Shown: positions 17,799-28,468, counted from the first letter of the stretch. The stretch is 64,000 nt of DNA from Vibrio toranzoniae (GCF_024347655.1 NZ_AP025514.1:2418001-2482000); one strand, 5' to 3'. Numbers and translations are program-made. Notes: generated by a model from the sequence alone, not told the origin.

Positions 17799-17821
17799 CG
17801 TTTGATTTCACTAAATTTTAT

Positions 17822-17851
17822 AAAAAAATAACCAGCGATTCGCTGGCTATT
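17822..17851 (-). terminator. Terminator between marC-like gene and nucleotidase
   Basis: CCAGCG-ATT-CGCTGG (17832-17846) flanked by ATA/TAT. On the minus strand it is followed by a T-rich run (TTATTTTTTTA), so it best serves the minus-strand nucleotidase gene. Confidence 0.75.
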
Positions 17852-17873
17852 GTCTTCAGGGCCTTCTTAAAAA

Positions 17874-19574
17874 TCAGTTCGCAGGGCAACCTTTCACGTC
17901 TACGCCATTGCTCCTATAGATGAGTTCACCGTCCACTGGAGCATAATCGTCAGCTTTCACTTGAGGGTTATTGACAAAAAACTCTCGCAGTACGGAGGCG
18001 TCTGTCATTTGAGTCGATTCAACATCAATTACAGGATAGTCATCACCACCAGCCGCGCTGAAACTGATCACAGAGAAGGTGTAAGTATCTGCTAGATCAA
18101 AGCCTTTACCGTTGATATCTCGAATAGTCACATCGCTCAAATCACAGTCGACGGTTAAGCTAATGTTGTCGAGTTGAGCATAAGCACCAGAACCCGCAGT
18201 CATCGTCGCAACCACATCTAAATACGCTTTCACCTCAGCCCCTGTCATCGTTGCTTTGGTCACGAAGTTTCCGAAAGGTTGCACCGTCAACACATCGCGA
18301 TACGTCACCTTTCCCTTTGCAATTGAATCACGTACACCACCAGAGTTCATCACACCAAAATCAGCATTCACTAGCTTATATGTACGATAAGCTTCCCCTA
18401 ACAAATGCCCAAGATTAGTTTGCTCAGTTCGAACCACATTACGCTCACCTTCAAGCTTCGCATCTGTGTTCGAGATAACCTCATCAAGCAACTCTTGTCC
18501 TTGCTGTTGATACGCAGAAAGCGTCGCAATCACAGTTGAGTCTGGTTCAATTTCAGCTTGGATAAACTGATAATCACCATTTTCATCCTTCTCTTTTAAG
18601 TTCACCGGAACCAGAGCGTATTTCGCTAAATGTAATTTACCGTCATAGAATTCAAAGTCAGCTCGACCTACATACTTACCCCACTCGTGAGCTTGCATGA
18701 TGTAAGTACCATTTTGTTGGTCCGGTTTACAATCATCTCCCGGATTAAAATCTGCGTATTCATTGCCTTCCATACAAACTGGATTTTGAGAGTGCCCACC
18801 AATAATTGCATCTAGCTGCCCTTCTTCTAGGGATCGAGCAAGCAATACATCGCCAGGCGCTTCACTACCATGCTGACCATCGGCGTAGTGCCCCATATGA
18901 GTCGTAGCAAAAATCAGATCGACCGTTTCATTGGCCTCGATTTCTTGTATCGCTTTCTTGATTTCGACTTGTGGGTCAGCAAAGTGAATCGTCGCGACAT
19001 TATCAGGATTAACAAGTTTCGCTGTGTCTTTGGTCGTTAAGCCAATAACCGCAATTTTTAACCCATTGATGGTAAATACTTTATATGGAGAGAAAAGGCG
19101 TTCATCAGTAACTGTGTCTCCATCTTTTATATAAATATTCGCCGCTAGCATAGGGAAGTCAGCCAACTCAGCCTGCATGTCTAGTACATCTAAGCTGTTG
19201 TCGAATTCATGGTTGCCTAATGCCATCGCATCGTAACCGAGAAGGTTCATACCAACAAAATCAGGGACGGCATCCTGCATATCAGACTCAGGCACACCGG
19301 TATTAATATCACCGCCAGACAATAGGATCGTTTCACCACCATTTTGAGTAACTTCTTCACGAATACTATCAATCAGCGTCTTACGAGCCGCCATCCCATA
19401 CTCACCCTTACTGTTCTCCCAAAAACGACCATGGTTATCGTTAGTATGCAAAACCGTAAACTTGGTACAAGAATCCGCGGTATCACATGTCACCGTGATA
19501 TCGTCACTATCCGAGCCACAGCCAACCATCGCCACGCCGATAGAGAGCACCAGTAAAGACTTAGTAAAATTCAT
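17874..19574 (-). CDS. nutA: 5'-nucleotidase lipoprotein (UshA/NutA family)
   Basis: Cell-surface or periplasmic enzyme that hydrolyses nucleotides to nucleosides for salvage. The 566 residues start with a lipoprotein signal (MNFTKSLLVLSIGVAMVGC, lipobox MVGC). The calcineurin-like metallophosphatase domain follows, with TVLHTNDNHGR, LSGGDINTG, ALGNHEFD, and IGGHSQNPV. A 5'-nucleotidase C-terminal domain comes next (LGHLLGEAYR, NSGGVRDSI, VLTVQPFGN). The ATG at 19574 has an AAAGGATC ribosome site; an earlier ATG at 19592 would put six residues ahead of the signal and is less likely. The Vibrio enzyme of this class is the chloride-dependent NutA; the exact substrate set is not visible. Confidence 0.85.
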   Translation of the reverse strand: MNFTKSLLVLSIGVAMVGCGSDSDDITVTCDTADSCTKFTVLHTNDNHGRFWENSKGEYGMAARKTLIDSIREEVTQNGGETILLSGGDINTGVPESDMQDAVPDFVGMNLLGYDAMALGNHEFDNSLDVLDMQAELADFPMLAANIYIKDGDTVTDERLFSPYKVFTINGLKIAVIGLTTKDTAKLVNPDNVATIHFADPQVEIKKAIQEIEANETVDLIFATTHMGHYADGQHGSEAPGDVLLARSLEEGQLDAIIGGHSQNPVCMEGNEYADFNPGDDCKPDQQNGTYIMQAHEWGKYVGRADFEFYDGKLHLAKYALVPVNLKEKDENGDYQFIQAEIEPDSTVIATLSAYQQQGQELLDEVISNTDAKLEGERNVVRTEQTNLGHLLGEAYRTYKLVNADFGVMNSGGVRDSIAKGKVTYRDVLTVQPFGNFVTKATMTGAEVKAYLDVVATMTAGSGAYAQLDNISLTVDCDLSDVTIRDINGKGFDLADTYTFSVISFSAAGGDDYPVIDVESTQMTDASVLREFFVNNPQVKADDYAPVDGELIYRSNGVDVKGCPAN

Positions 19575-19592
19575 AGAAGATCCTTTATTCAT

Positions 19593-20075
19593 CGTTTTAA
19601 TGTCGTTATTGCAGGAATATACTGATATTTTTTTAATTTTTAGTGATTTTCATCTTAGTTAGTTGGTTGAAAGTTTGGGTATTTACTCAGATTGTAAGCA
19701 CAAACGATAAATCAACAGAACTCGATTAATTTTCATAATAAACATATATTTATGAAGGAAGTGTGACTAATCCTATTGATACTGATAACAAAGAGCTCAC
19801 TTAATATAAGTATCAAATATTGAATAGAGGTTGTTACGTGCAACTAAAGTGAGTGCGACTCGTTAAGCTCTTAGGTTAGTATCCGGATAATAAAAACTAT
19901 CGCTAAAAAGACAAGCAGTATCATTTTACAGACTTTATCCCCCTACGCTCTTTCATAACAGAGGCGCTCTCTTTATGATGAACGCAATTAAATTAACTTT
20001 GCTAACGGCAGCGCTTATTATTCGAGCCGTTGTTATTGAATAGCAAAATCAAGACTCATCATATGGAGATTTAAC
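19593..20075. other. Gap between nutA and dapD, with a 22-codon leader-like frame
   Basis: AT-rich divergent region holding the promoters of nutA (minus) and dapD (plus). At 19975-20043 a 22-codon frame starts with a double ATG behind a GAGG site, reads MMNAIKLTLLTAALIIRAVV and ends 32 bases before dapD. It overlaps a hairpin, AACGGC/GCCGTT at 20004-20031. It could be a leader peptide or chance. No lysine riboswitch pattern is visible. Confidence 0.3.
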
Positions 20076-21107
20076 ATGGCTTACTTTTCACTAGCCTTCG
20101 GTACGGCAACCAAAAATCGCGACAATAAAATCATTGAAGCGTTCTTCCCTAACCCACTTCTAAACCCAAGCGATGCTCTTGTAGCAGCTGTTGGTGAGGT
20201 TGCAGGTTACACTGAAGGCAACCAAGCTATCGAAATCTCTGCTGCACAAAGCGCAGAACTGGCGAAAGCATTCGCAGCAAACGACGATGCAGCAAACGCA
20301 TCTTTTGCAGAAAAAGCAGCAGCATCTGAGCAACCACTTGTTCTTGTTGTTCTTGCGACTGACGAGAAGCCAGCATCAGTTGCTGAAGGCTTCCTTAAGC
20401 TACAACTTATCTCTAACCGCCTAGTACAACCGCACGGTACAGTACTGGACGGCATCTTCGGTCTACTGCACAACATCGCATGGACAAACGAAGGCCCTAT
20501 CGACCTTCCTGAGCTGGCTGAGCGTCAAATCGAAGCTCGCCTTGCTGGTCGCGCTCTGTCTGTAGATTGCGTAGACAAGTTTCCTAAAATGGTGGATTAC
20601 GTGGTACCAACAGGTATTCGTATTGCTGACACTTCTCGTGTTCGTCTTGGCGCACATGTGGGTGAAGGTACAACGGTTATGCACGAAGGTTTCATCAACT
20701 TCAATGCGGGTACAACTGGCGTAAGCATGGTTGAAGGTCGTATCTCTGCAGGTGTTGTTGTGGGTAACGGTTCAGACATCGGCGGTGGCGCCTCTATAAT
20801 GGGTACGCTATCTGGTGGCGGTACTATGGTTATCTCTATCGGCGAAAACTGCCTACTAGGCGCAAACGCGGGTCTTGGCTTCCCAATGGGTGACCGTTGT
20901 ACGGTTGAGTCTGGTCTTTACGTGACTGCGGGTACTAAGGTTCGTATGCTAGATAAAGAAGGCAACGAAGTCGAAATCATTAAAGCTCGCGACCTAGCTG
21001 GCGTTTCTGATCTTCTGTTCCGTCGCAATTCGATCACTGGTCAAATTGAATGTCTAGCGAACAAGTCTGCTGTTGAACTAAACAGCGAGCTACACAGCAA
21101 CAACTAA
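20076..21107 (+). CDS. dapD: Tetrahydrodipicolinate N-succinyltransferase
   Basis: Succinylates tetrahydrodipicolinate in the diaminopimelate/lysine pathway, using succinyl-CoA, in the cytoplasm. The 343 residues are of the longer DapD class found in Pseudomonas and Vibrio rather than the 274-residue E. coli form. The N-terminal half (1-175) is alpha/beta. From about 180 comes the left-handed parallel beta-helix with hexapeptide-like turns (RIADTSRVRLGAHVGEGTTV, GVVVGNGSDIGGGASIMGTL, ISIGENCLLGANAGLGFPMG). An ATGGAGAT ribosome site precedes the ATG. Single gene ending in a strong terminator. Confidence 0.95.
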   Translation: MAYFSLAFGTATKNRDNKIIEAFFPNPLLNPSDALVAAVGEVAGYTEGNQAIEISAAQSAELAKAFAANDDAANASFAEKAAASEQPLVLVVLATDEKPASVAEGFLKLQLISNRLVQPHGTVLDGIFGLLHNIAWTNEGPIDLPELAERQIEARLAGRALSVDCVDKFPKMVDYVVPTGIRIADTSRVRLGAHVGEGTTVMHEGFINFNAGTTGVSMVEGRISAGVVVGNGSDIGGGASIMGTLSGGGTMVISIGENCLLGANAGLGFPMGDRCTVESGLYVTAGTKVRMLDKEGNEVEIIKARDLAGVSDLLFRRNSITGQIECLANKSAVELNSELHSNN

Positions 21108-21147
21108 TCTACGCGCTAGATGCTAGATGCATTTTGTTATAAATCAT

Positions 21148-21181
21148 AAAGCCGCTGGGGTTAAATCCAGCGGCTTTTTTT
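21148..21181 (+). terminator. Terminator of dapD
   Basis: AAAGCCGCTGG, loop, CCAGCGGCTTTTTTT: a strong stem with a T-run. Confidence 0.9.
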
Positions 21182-21211
21182 GATCCTAGCTCTATAAACA
21201 TCAAGCCTAAC

Positions 21212-21243
21212 AAAAAAGCGCAGACCTTTAGGTCTGCGCTTTT
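21212..21243. terminator. Bidirectional terminator, mainly for purL
   Basis: AAAAAAGCGCAGACC-TTTA-GGTCTGCGCTTTT. It works on both strands and lies 36 bases past the purL stop. Confidence 0.88.
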
Positions 21244-21279
21244 ATTAGCTTTTAAAACTCTTAGGTTTAGTGAACCAGA

Positions 21280-24200
21280 TTAACCCACATTCTTACGTGC
21301 GTTTTGGAACATACGCATCCAAGCGCCATTCTCGCCCCAACCTTCTGGAGACCAAGAGTTAGCAACTGTACGGAATACACGCTCTGGGTGAGGCATCATG
21401 ATAGTCACACGGCCATCCGTCGTTGTTAAACCAGTGATAGCGTTTGGCGAACCGTTCGGGTTATTCGGGTATTGCTGCGTTTGGTTACCGTTGTTATCAA
21501 CGTAACGTAGAGCAACTGTACCTGAGTTTTCAATCGCGTTTAGGTGGTCGTTATCACGCACTTCGACGCGGCCTTCACCGTGAGAAACAGCGATTGGCAT
21601 ACGAGAACCTTCCATGCCATTGAAGAATACAGAATCAGATTTCTGAACTTCAACTAGGCTGAAACGAGCTTCAAAACGCTCAGATTCGTTACGAACGAAA
21701 CGTGGCCAGTACTCAGCTCCAGGGATAAGTTCACGCAGGTTAGATAACATCTGACAACCGTTACACACACCTAGAGAGAAAGTATCTTCACGCTTGAAGA
21801 AGTTTTCAAAGTGGTCACGAGTAGAGTCGTTAAATAGAACCGACTTAGCCCAACCTTCACCTGCACCTAATACGTCACCGTAAGAGAAGCCACCACATGC
21901 CACAAGGCCGTTGTATTCTTCTAGTACCGCTTGACCCGTTAGGATGTCGCTCATGTGAATATCAGTTGCTTCGAAGCCTGCACGGTCGAATGCTGCTGCC
22001 ATTTCAACGTGAGAGTTAACACCCTGCTCACGCAGAATTGCCATCTTAGGCTTAGCGCCTTTATTTATCATAGAACCAGTGATAAATGGTGCGGCGATAT
22101 CTTCGTTCACATCGAAGCTTAGGATAACATTCAGACCTGGATCTGAGTTGTCTTTCTTCGCTTCGTGCTCTTGGTCAGCACACACTGGGTTATCACGTAA
22201 ACCTTGCATCTTGTGCGTAGTTTCAGCCCAGATAGTACGTAGCTCAGTACGGTTACGTTCGATAACGACAGTCTCACCTGATTTAATCACTAACTCATCA
22301 GAATCAGCAACAGAGCCGATTACGTGTGAACACGCTTCTAGACCGTTTGCAGCAAGAGTAGAAAGTACTGCGTCTAGGTCGTCGTTACGTACTTGGATTA
22401 CTGCACCTAGCTCTTCGTTGAAGAGTGCTGCTAGCGTATCTTCGCTGTTCTCTGATGCAGATAAAAGCGCCGCAATATCAGCATTAACACCACAGTGACC
22501 TGCGAATGCCATCTCAGCTAGTGTTACGAATAGACCACCGTCACCTTTATCGTGGTAAGCCACAACTTGGTCGTTAGCAACCAGTGCTTGAACGCCTTCG
22601 TAGAAACCTTTTAGTTGCGCTGCGTTGTCTACATCAGCTGGCTTGTCACCAAGCTGCTTGTAAACCTGTGCCAATGCCGTTGCTCCTAGACGGTTTTTGC
22701 CGTTACCTAGGTCGATAAGTACTAGGCTTGTAGCGCCTAAGCCTTCAAGGTTATTCGGGGTACGAAGCTGAGGCGTAATCGTCTTACGAACATCTTCAAC
22801 ACGAGCAAATGCAGTGATAACAAGAGATAACGGAGAAGTGACTTCTTTCTGCTCGCCGTTCTCTTCCCACTTAGTCTTCATAGACATAGAGTCTTTACCC
22901 ACAGGGATAGTTAGACCCAGTGCTGGACATAGCTCTTCACCGACTGCTTTCACCGCTTCGTAAAGACCTGCGTCTTCACCTGGGTGACCCGCAGGAGACA
23001 TCCAGTTCGCTGACAGTTTAATGTGTTTGATATCGCCGATGTTGGTCGCAGCAATGTTAGTGATTGCTTCACCAACCGCTAGACGAGCTGATGCACCGAA
23101 GTCTAGTAGTGCAACTGGCGTGCGCTCACCAAGAGACATCGCCTCACCGTGGTAAGAGTCGTAACTTGCTGCTGTTACAGCACAGTTAGCAACAGGAACC
23201 TGCCATGGACCAACCATTTGGTCACGAGCAACAAGGCCAGTTACCGAGCGGTCACCGATAGTGATAAGGAATGTTTTCTCAGCCACTGTTGGTAGACGAA
23301 GAACACGGTCAACCGCTTCGTTCATCTCGATGCCAGAGCGGTCAATCGCAGGGTTGTTCGCTTTTAGCGTCTTCGCGTCACGGTGCATCTTAGGTGTTTT
23401 ACCTAATAGGATGTCCATTGGCATATCGATTGGCGTGTTGTCGAAGTGTGAATCTTCAAGTTTCAGGTCACGTTCTTCAGTCGCTTTACCAACCACTGCG
23501 TATGGTGCGCGTTCACGCTTACAAATTGCGTCGAACGTTGCCATGTCTTCGTCAGCAACGGCCATTACGTAACGTTCTTGAGATTCGTTACACCAGATCT
23601 CAAGTGGGCTCATGCCCGGCTCATCGTTTGGCACGTCACGTAGGTTGAAGATACCGCCACGCTCACCATCGTCTACTAGCTCAGGAAGGGCATTTGAGAT
23701 ACCGCCCGCGCCCACATCGTGGATGAATGCGATTGGGTTCGCATCACCTAGCTGCCAACAACGGTCGATCACTTCCTGACAACGACGTTCCATCTCTGGG
23801 TTTTCACGTTGTACCGAAGCGAAATCTAGATCTTCAGAAGAAGAGCCCGAATCCATTGAAGATGCCGCACCGCCACCAAGGCCGATGTTCATCGCAGGGC
23901 CACCAAGAACAATTAGGCTTGCGCCTACCGGGATCTCTTTCTTCTGAACATGATCATCACGGATGTTACCAAGACCACCAGCCAGCATGATTGGCTTGTG
24001 GTAACCTCGGACTTCTTCACCTGCGTGAGAGTTGACTTTCTCTTCGTAAGTACGGAAGTAACCAAGTAGGTTTGGACGACCAAATTCGTTGTTGAATGCC
24101 GCGCCACCAAGAGGACCTTCAAGCATGATATCCAATGCAGTAACGATACGGCTTGGCTTACCAAAGTCTGTTTCCCAAGGTTGAACAAAGTTCGGGATCT

Positions 24201-25242
24201 TAAGGTTAGATACAGAGAAAGCAACCAGGCCAGCTTTTGGCTTACCGCCAATACCCGTTGCGCCTTCATCACGGATTTCACCGCCTGAACCTGTTGATGC
24301 GCCCGGCCAAGGAGAGATAGCCGTTGGGTGGTTGTGCGTTTCAACCTTCATCAAGATGTGTGTTTTCTCTTGGTGGTAGTTGTACTGGCGAGTTTTTGGA
24401 TCTGGGAAGAAACGACCGACTTCAGAACCTGTCATTACCGCTGCGTTATCTTTATAAGCAGACAGAACGTGTTCTGGTGTCGTTTCAAAGGTGTTCTTAA
24501 TCATCTTGAACAATGATTTTTCTTGCTTCACGCCATCGATAGTCCAATCAGCGTTAAAGATCTTATGACGACAGTGCTCTGAGTTCGCTTGTGCAAACAT
24601 CATTAGCTCGATGTCAGTCGGGTTACGACCTAGCTTTTCTGTGAAGCTTTCAAGAAGGTAATCAATCTCGTCTTCCGCAAGTGCAAGACCTAAGGTAACG
24701 TTTGCTTCTTCAAGCGCTTTACGTCCACCTGCTAATAGCTCAACTTCCATATATGGAGCAGGCTCAGCAACCGTGAACAGTGCCGCTGCAGATTCGAAGT
24801 CAGTAAAAACCACTTCCATCATACGATCGTGCAGAATTGCTTTCAGCTCAACAAGTTGAAGCTCAGAAAGTTCAGCAGAGGTTTCAATGTAGAAAGCAGT
24901 ACCGCGCTCTAGACGTGACACTTTAGCCAGTCCACAGTTGTGTGCGATATCTGTTGATTTTGAAGACCAAGGCGAGATAGTGCCCGGGCGTGGCGTTGCA
25001 AGCAGCAGTAAACCTTCAGGTTCATGCTCTTCACCATTCTCTGTACAAGGAAGCGTTGGACCGTAAGTCAGTAGCTTTTCTAGCTTCTCAACCTCAGACT
25101 CGTCTAGGTCTGCCGTTAAATCAGCAAAGTGGGCAAACTCAGCGTAAATACCTGTTACAGGTAAGCTTAATTCACGACAAAGCTCTAAAAGCTTGTTAAC
25201 ACGAAACTCAGATAGAGCTGGGGAGCCACGCAAAATTCTCAT
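21280..25242 (-). CDS. purL: Phosphoribosylformylglycinamidine synthase (large, fused type)
   Basis: Converts FGAR to FGAM with ATP and glutamine, step four of purine synthesis. The 1320 residues have the proteobacterial one-chain layout: an N-terminal PurS-like domain (1-170), a linker, two AIRS-like synthase halves (about 210-960, with [20 protein letters not shown] and [10 protein letters not shown]), and a C-terminal class I glutamine amidotransferase from about 1060 ([19 protein letters not shown], catalytic Cys in [10 protein letters not shown], His/Glu in [10 protein letters not shown]). E. coli PurL has 1295 residues. The upstream PurR box indicates repression by PurR. The purL/mltF divergence followed by tadA is as in E. 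coli. Confidence 0.97.
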   Translation of the reverse strand: MRILRGSPALSEFRVNKLLELCRELSLPVTGIYAEFAHFADLTADLDESEVEKLEKLLTYGPTLPCTENGEEHEPEGLLLLATPRPGTISPWSSKSTDIAHNCGLAKVSRLERGTAFYIETSAELSELQLVELKAILHDRMMEVVFTDFESAAALFTVAEPAPYMEVELLAGGRKALEEANVTLGLALAEDEIDYLLESFTEKLGRNPTDIELMMFAQANSEHCRHKIFNADWTIDGVKQEKSLFKMIKNTFETTPEHVLSAYKDNAAVMTGSEVGRFFPDPKTRQYNYHQEKTHILMKVETHNHPTAISPWPGASTGSGGEIRDEGATGIGGKPKAGLVAFSVSNLKIPNFVQPWETDFGKPSRIVTALDIMLEGPLGGAAFNNEFGRPNLLGYFRTYEEKVNSHAGEEVRGYHKPIMLAGGLGNIRDDHVQKKEIPVGASLIVLGGPAMNIGLGGGAASSMDSGSSSEDLDFASVQRENPEMERRCQEVIDRCWQLGDANPIAFIHDVGAGGISNALPELVDDGERGGIFNLRDVPNDEPGMSPLEIWCNESQERYVMAVADEDMATFDAICKRERAPYAVVGKATEERDLKLEDSHFDNTPIDMPMDILLGKTPKMHRDAKTLKANNPAIDRSGIEMNEAVDRVLRLPTVAEKTFLITIGDRSVTGLVARDQMVGPWQVPVANCAVTAASYDSYHGEAMSLGERTPVALLDFGASARLAVGEAITNIAATNIGDIKHIKLSANWMSPAGHPGEDAGLYEAVKAVGEELCPALGLTIPVGKDSMSMKTKWEENGEQKEVTSPLSLVITAFARVEDVRKTITPQLRTPNNLEGLGATSLVLIDLGNGKNRLGATALAQVYKQLGDKPADVDNAAQLKGFYEGVQALVANDQVVAYHDKGDGGLFVTLAEMAFAGHCGVNADIAALLSASENSEDTLAALFNEELGAVIQVRNDDLDAVLSTLAANGLEACSHVIGSVADSDELVIKSGETVVIERNRTELRTIWAETTHKMQGLRDNPVCADQEHEAKKDNSDPGLNVILSFDVNEDIAAPFITGSMINKGAKPKMAILREQGVNSHVEMAAAFDRAGFEATDIHMSDILTGQAVLEEYNGLVACGGFSYGDVLGAGEGWAKSVLFNDSTRDHFENFFKREDTFSLGVCNGCQMLSNLRELIPGAEYWPRFVRNESERFEARFSLVEVQKSDSVFFNGMEGSRMPIAVSHGEGRVEVRDNDHLNAIENSGTVALRYVDNNGNQTQQYPNNPNGSPNAITGLTTTDGRVTIMMPHPERVFRTVANSWSPEGWGENGAWMRMFQNARKNVG

Positions 25243-25431
25243 GTGCTTAGGTCTCTTATGCAGTTGATTAAGGTAGTATTGGAATAAATTCAGTGGGTTA
25301 CAGGTACAACCTAACTGTTTTCTTCGAAGCTATTCCTGAGAGTATTTCCCGAAGGTTGCCAAACCTATGCCGATTCCACCTCTTCAATGCGAGCGCATTA
25401 TAAAGCATTTCTTTTTGTGACGTAACACCAA

Positions 25432-25447
25432 AAGCAACCGTTTGCGT
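25432..25447 (-). promoter_or_regulatory. PurR operator of purL
   Basis: AAGCAACCGTTTGCGT matches the PurR palindrome ACGCAAACGTTTGCGT at 14 of 16 positions and lies 190 bases ahead of purL in the purL-mltF divergent region. Confidence 0.75.
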
Positions 25448-25526
25448 TATTTTTTTTATCTTTCTGTATAAATGGTACTTTTGCTGCATTTATCACCACT
25501 TTTACATCTGTTTAATTAAACCTACT

Positions 25527-25554
25527 TTGCCAGCCTTGCATGGTTTGGTATAAA
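25527..25554 (+). promoter_or_regulatory. Candidate mltF promoter
   Basis: TTGCCA (25527-25532), a 16-base spacer, TATAAA (25549-25554). An ATG at 25540 lies inside this promoter, which argues that mltF starts at 25585 instead. Confidence 0.45.
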
Positions 25555-25584
25555 GGGGCTTCCACTTTTCGAGATTTCATTTTG

Positions 25585-27153
25585 ATGCCTAAATTTACGC
25601 CCACCTTTTCGTTTAAATTCCTTCTGCTCGCTATTGCCTTGTTTGGACTAACAGGGTGCCAGATTGAATCTGAACCTAAAAGTGTCCTTGAGCAGATACG
25701 AGATCGCGGCGTTCTTCGTGTCGGAACCCTCAATAACCAACTCTCTTATTACATTGGTCCTGATGGCCCAGCAGGCTTAGATTACGAGTTAGCTCGTGAG
25801 TTTGCACAAGAGCTTGGTGTAAGGCTTGAGGTTAAACCCGCTTACCGCTTATCCGGCCTATTCCCTGCTTTAAAGAAAGGTGAAATCGATCTCATCGCAA
25901 CCGGATTAACACAAAACAATAACCTGACACGTGCGTATCGCGCTGCACCTGCTTATTACTATGTAAGCCAACAAGTCGTGTACAAGAAAGGTCAATGGAG
26001 GCCAAGAAACCTCGAACAACTGATTTCGTTTGAAAACGAACGTCAGGCTGAATTTGTAAACGCACAAACTCAATCGGAAGAAACACCATCCAGTGACACG
26101 TTAACTCCAGCTTTGGTGGTAGTGAAAGACTCACACTTCGAACCAACACTCAAGCAGCTGCAGAAAATACACGATGACTTTATCTACGATGCGGTCGACA
26201 ATGCAGACATCAATGACCTGCTAAAAGAAGTATCGACAGGTGAACGTTTATTTACGGTGGCAGACTCTATCGAGCTATCACTGGCACAACGTTTGTACCC
26301 AGACGTCGCATTAGCTTTTGAGCTCACAGAAGACCAACCAATCTCTTGGTATTTACAGAGATCTGAAGATGAAAGTCTTTATGCTTTACTGATCGAGTTC
26401 TTCGGCCACCTAAAGCAATCTGGTGAATTGGCTTCACTGGAAGAGAAATATATCGGCCACATTGGTACCTTTGACTACGTTGATACTCGTGCCTTTATCC
26501 GCGCGTTAGATAGCAAACTACCAAAATGGTCACCACTGTTTCAGAAATACTCGAAAGAATTTGATTGGCGCTTAATTGCTGCTTTGGCATACCAAGAGTC
26601 ACATTGGAACCCTGTCGCACGCTCACCGACGGGTGTTCGCGGTATGATGATGCTGACATTACCTACAGCGAAGAGTGTTGGTGTGACTAACCGTCTCAAC
26701 CCTAAGCAATCGGTACAGGGTGGGGTCGAATACCTGCGTCGTATCGTAAACCGGGTCCCAGACTCCATTGCCCAACATGAGAAAATCTGGTTTGCCCTTG
26801 CATCATATAATGTAGGTTACGGGCACATGATGGATGCACGTCGCTTAACCAAAGCACAAGGTGGCGATCCTGATGCTTGGGGGGATGTAAAAGATAGGTT
26901 ACCTCTATTACGACAGAAGAAATACTATAGACATACTCGTTACGGGTACGCCCGCGGTGATGAAGCAAAAAATTACGTTGAAAACATTCGCCGTTATTAC
27001 CAGAGTATTATCGGCCATGTAAATAAGCGGCATAAAGAACAAGAAGCGAGCCTTGAAGATTTGGTCGTGATCCCGCCTTTAGAGATTTCAGGCTCTGAAT
27101 CAGCCATCAATGCTGCTCAGTCGGTTATTAATAGTTCTGCTTCCCCACAGTAA
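25585..27153 (+). CDS. mltF: Membrane-bound lytic murein transglycosylase F
   Basis: Cleaves the MurNAc-GlcNAc bond of peptidoglycan with formation of 1,6-anhydro ends, acting from the outer membrane. The 522 residues comprise a lipoprotein signal (LFGLTGCQIE), an ABC-type solute-binding-like domain (about 30-265, VLRVGTLNNQLSYYIGPDGP onward) and a C-terminal SLT lysozyme-like domain (about 285-450) with the catalytic Glu in LAYQESHWNP, then SPTGVRGMMMLTLPTA and FALASYNVGYGH. The start at 25585 is preferred over 25540 for the promoter position and a clean signal peptide. Context is canonical: divergent from purL. Confidence 0.94.
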   Translation: MPKFTPTFSFKFLLLAIALFGLTGCQIESEPKSVLEQIRDRGVLRVGTLNNQLSYYIGPDGPAGLDYELAREFAQELGVRLEVKPAYRLSGLFPALKKGEIDLIATGLTQNNNLTRAYRAAPAYYYVSQQVVYKKGQWRPRNLEQLISFENERQAEFVNAQTQSEETPSSDTLTPALVVVKDSHFEPTLKQLQKIHDDFIYDAVDNADINDLLKEVSTGERLFTVADSIELSLAQRLYPDVALAFELTEDQPISWYLQRSEDESLYALLIEFFGHLKQSGELASLEEKYIGHIGTFDYVDTRAFIRALDSKLPKWSPLFQKYSKEFDWRLIAALAYQESHWNPVARSPTGVRGMMMLTLPTAKSVGVTNRLNPKQSVQGGVEYLRRIVNRVPDSIAQHEKIWFALASYNVGYGHMMDARRLTKAQGGDPDAWGDVKDRLPLLRQKKYYRHTRYGYARGDEAKNYVENIRRYYQSIIGHVNKRHKEQEASLEDLVVIPPLEISGSESAINAAQSVINSSASPQ

Positions 27154-27158
27154 AATCT

Positions 27159-27192
27159 AAAAGAGCAATGCCATTTAGCCTTGCTCTTTTTT
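27159..27192 (+). terminator. Terminator of mltF
   Basis: AAAAGAGCAA, loop, TTGCTCTTTTTT right after the stop codon. Confidence 0.88.
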
Positions 27193-27446
27193 ATTACCCT
27201 AATTTATGGCTTCGTGCTAACGGAGTGGGATCGGCAAAGGGAGGCTTAGAGGCAGCGTGTCATATTGCAGTAACAATCGAACTTTATAACGGCACACCAT
27301 AATCAATATTACGGGTTGTCTCATCAAGACGTCGAATGTTGAGTAGAATGTCTCTCGAAGCAAATTCGAACGTGGCAGAACGAATAACACTATAATTAAA
27401 CATTGATCCAAACTACAAGTCAGACGACAAATAGGAAATCGTTAAA

Positions 27447-27581
27447 ATGATAAAGAACAAGCTGAAACCGAAGCGCCTTGATAAGACCGTTGCTGCAAAC
27501 CGTCGTAAGCGTATGCTTTCAAATAATAAGAAAAAGATCATTTGGCGCAACCGTGCTTTCATGCAGATGATTGCCGAGTAA
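27447..27581 (+). CDS. Small very basic protein, 44 residues
   Basis: A short gene between mltF and tadA: ATG at 27447 with AGGA ten bases upstream, TAA at 27579-27581, then a hairpin terminator eight bases later. The product begins MIKNKLKPKRLDKTVAANRR, and 17 of its 44 residues are Lys or Arg with almost no acidic residues. That composition suggests binding to RNA, ribosome or DNA, but I do not recognise a named family. The neat start, stop and terminator make it likely to be real. It is too short for many gene callers. Confidence 0.6.
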   Translation: MIKNKLKPKRLDKTVAANRRKRMLSNNKKKIIWRNRAFMQMIAE

Positions 27582-27589
27582 GTTTACGT

Positions 27590-27614
27590 AGGCACTTTCG
27601 CATAGAAAGTGCCT
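27590..27614. terminator. Hairpin between the small basic gene and tadA
   Basis: AGGCACTTTC-GCATA-GAAAGTGCCT, a 10-bp perfect stem between convergent genes; only a weak T tract (ATTCTT). Confidence 0.65.
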
Positions 27615-27644
27615 ATTCTTAACGTCTCATGAGCGCGGCACGCT

Positions 27645-28193
27645 CTATTCAGACTGGTGGCTTTTATCTGCCTTTTCGACCAGCTCTTCATCTAATCGCT
27701 GTCGTTTTCTTTGCTCTTTGATCTCTTTTCGACGACGCTTGAAAAATGCCTGCAATTGCTCGCGACACTCTTCTTCTAATAGGCCATATTCAACGTCGGC
27801 ATAGTGGTACGAGGCTTGGCTTTCAAACAAGTTCAATACTGTACCCGCCGCACCAGCTTTCAAGTCAGGCGCACCAAACACAATGCGTTTTACACGACTA
27901 TGTAACAGGGCGCCCGCGCACATAGGGCATGGCTCTAGCGTGACGTATAAAGTGGTATCGAGCAGTCGGTAATTTTCCAGAGCTTGCCCCGCTTTACGCA
28001 AAGTTTCGATTTCTGCGTGTGCCGTGGCATCGTGACTACCAATCGAACGGTTCCACCCTTCAGAGATAATCTCATCATCTTTTACCAACACGGCACCCAC
28101 GGGAACCTCTCCCTCACTCTCAGCTCGCTTAGCCACCTCAATGGCACGTCGCATAAAAATTTCATCTTGAGGGCTGAATTGATAGTCTGACAA
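27645..28193 (-). CDS. tadA: tRNA(adenosine-34) deaminase
   Basis: Converts A34 to inosine in the anticodon of tRNA-Arg(ACG), an essential step for reading CGN codons. The 182 residues show the zinc-dependent deaminase core with the HAE motif (TAHAEIETLRKAG) for the zinc histidine and proton-shuttling glutamate, and PCPMCAGALLHSRV for the two cysteines. The C-terminus has an extra basic tail (FKRRRKEIKEQRKRQRLDEE) of about 25 residues, somewhat longer than the E. coli form. Position downstream of mltF is as in E. coli. Confidence 0.95.
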   Translation of the reverse strand: MSDYQFSPQDEIFMRRAIEVAKRAESEGEVPVGAVLVKDDEIISEGWNRSIGSHDATAHAEIETLRKAGQALENYRLLDTTLYVTLEPCPMCAGALLHSRVKRIVFGAPDLKAGAAGTVLNLFESQASYHYADVEYGLLEEECREQLQAFFKRRRKEIKEQRKRQRLDEELVEKADKSHQSE

Positions 28194-28224
28194 AGGGAAC
28201 TCCAGAAAAACAAAGAAATAGGAA

Positions 28225-28252
28225 CAAAAAAGGTATGCAATAAAGCATACCT
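28225..28252 (-). terminator. Minus-strand terminator upstream of tadA
   Basis: AGGTATGC-loop-GCATACCT followed on the minus strand by TTTTTTG. It would stop read-through from the AbgT-family gene into tadA, so tadA needs a promoter between it and the ATG or relies on read-through. Confidence 0.65.
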
Positions 28253-28468
28253 AATCTTAGCGAAAGTGGACAATATCGTGAAATAAAGTGACTAACGGGG
28301 TTCTAATTGAAGTGACTAAAAATAGAGTTCGGTTATCTGAGAATACCGTGCTATTTAAGTTAGATCCTAGTCTTATACTCAGTATAAGGAATACGAAACA
28401 CGGAATAAAAATAGCCATTAGCTCATTAAAGCTGCCCTAATAAATATAGAACATTGGAAAATAATCAG

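Noticed and set aside
22079..22498. 139-codon frame antisense to purL
   Set aside because: Serine/arginine-rich shadow of purL codon pattern, no independent signals.
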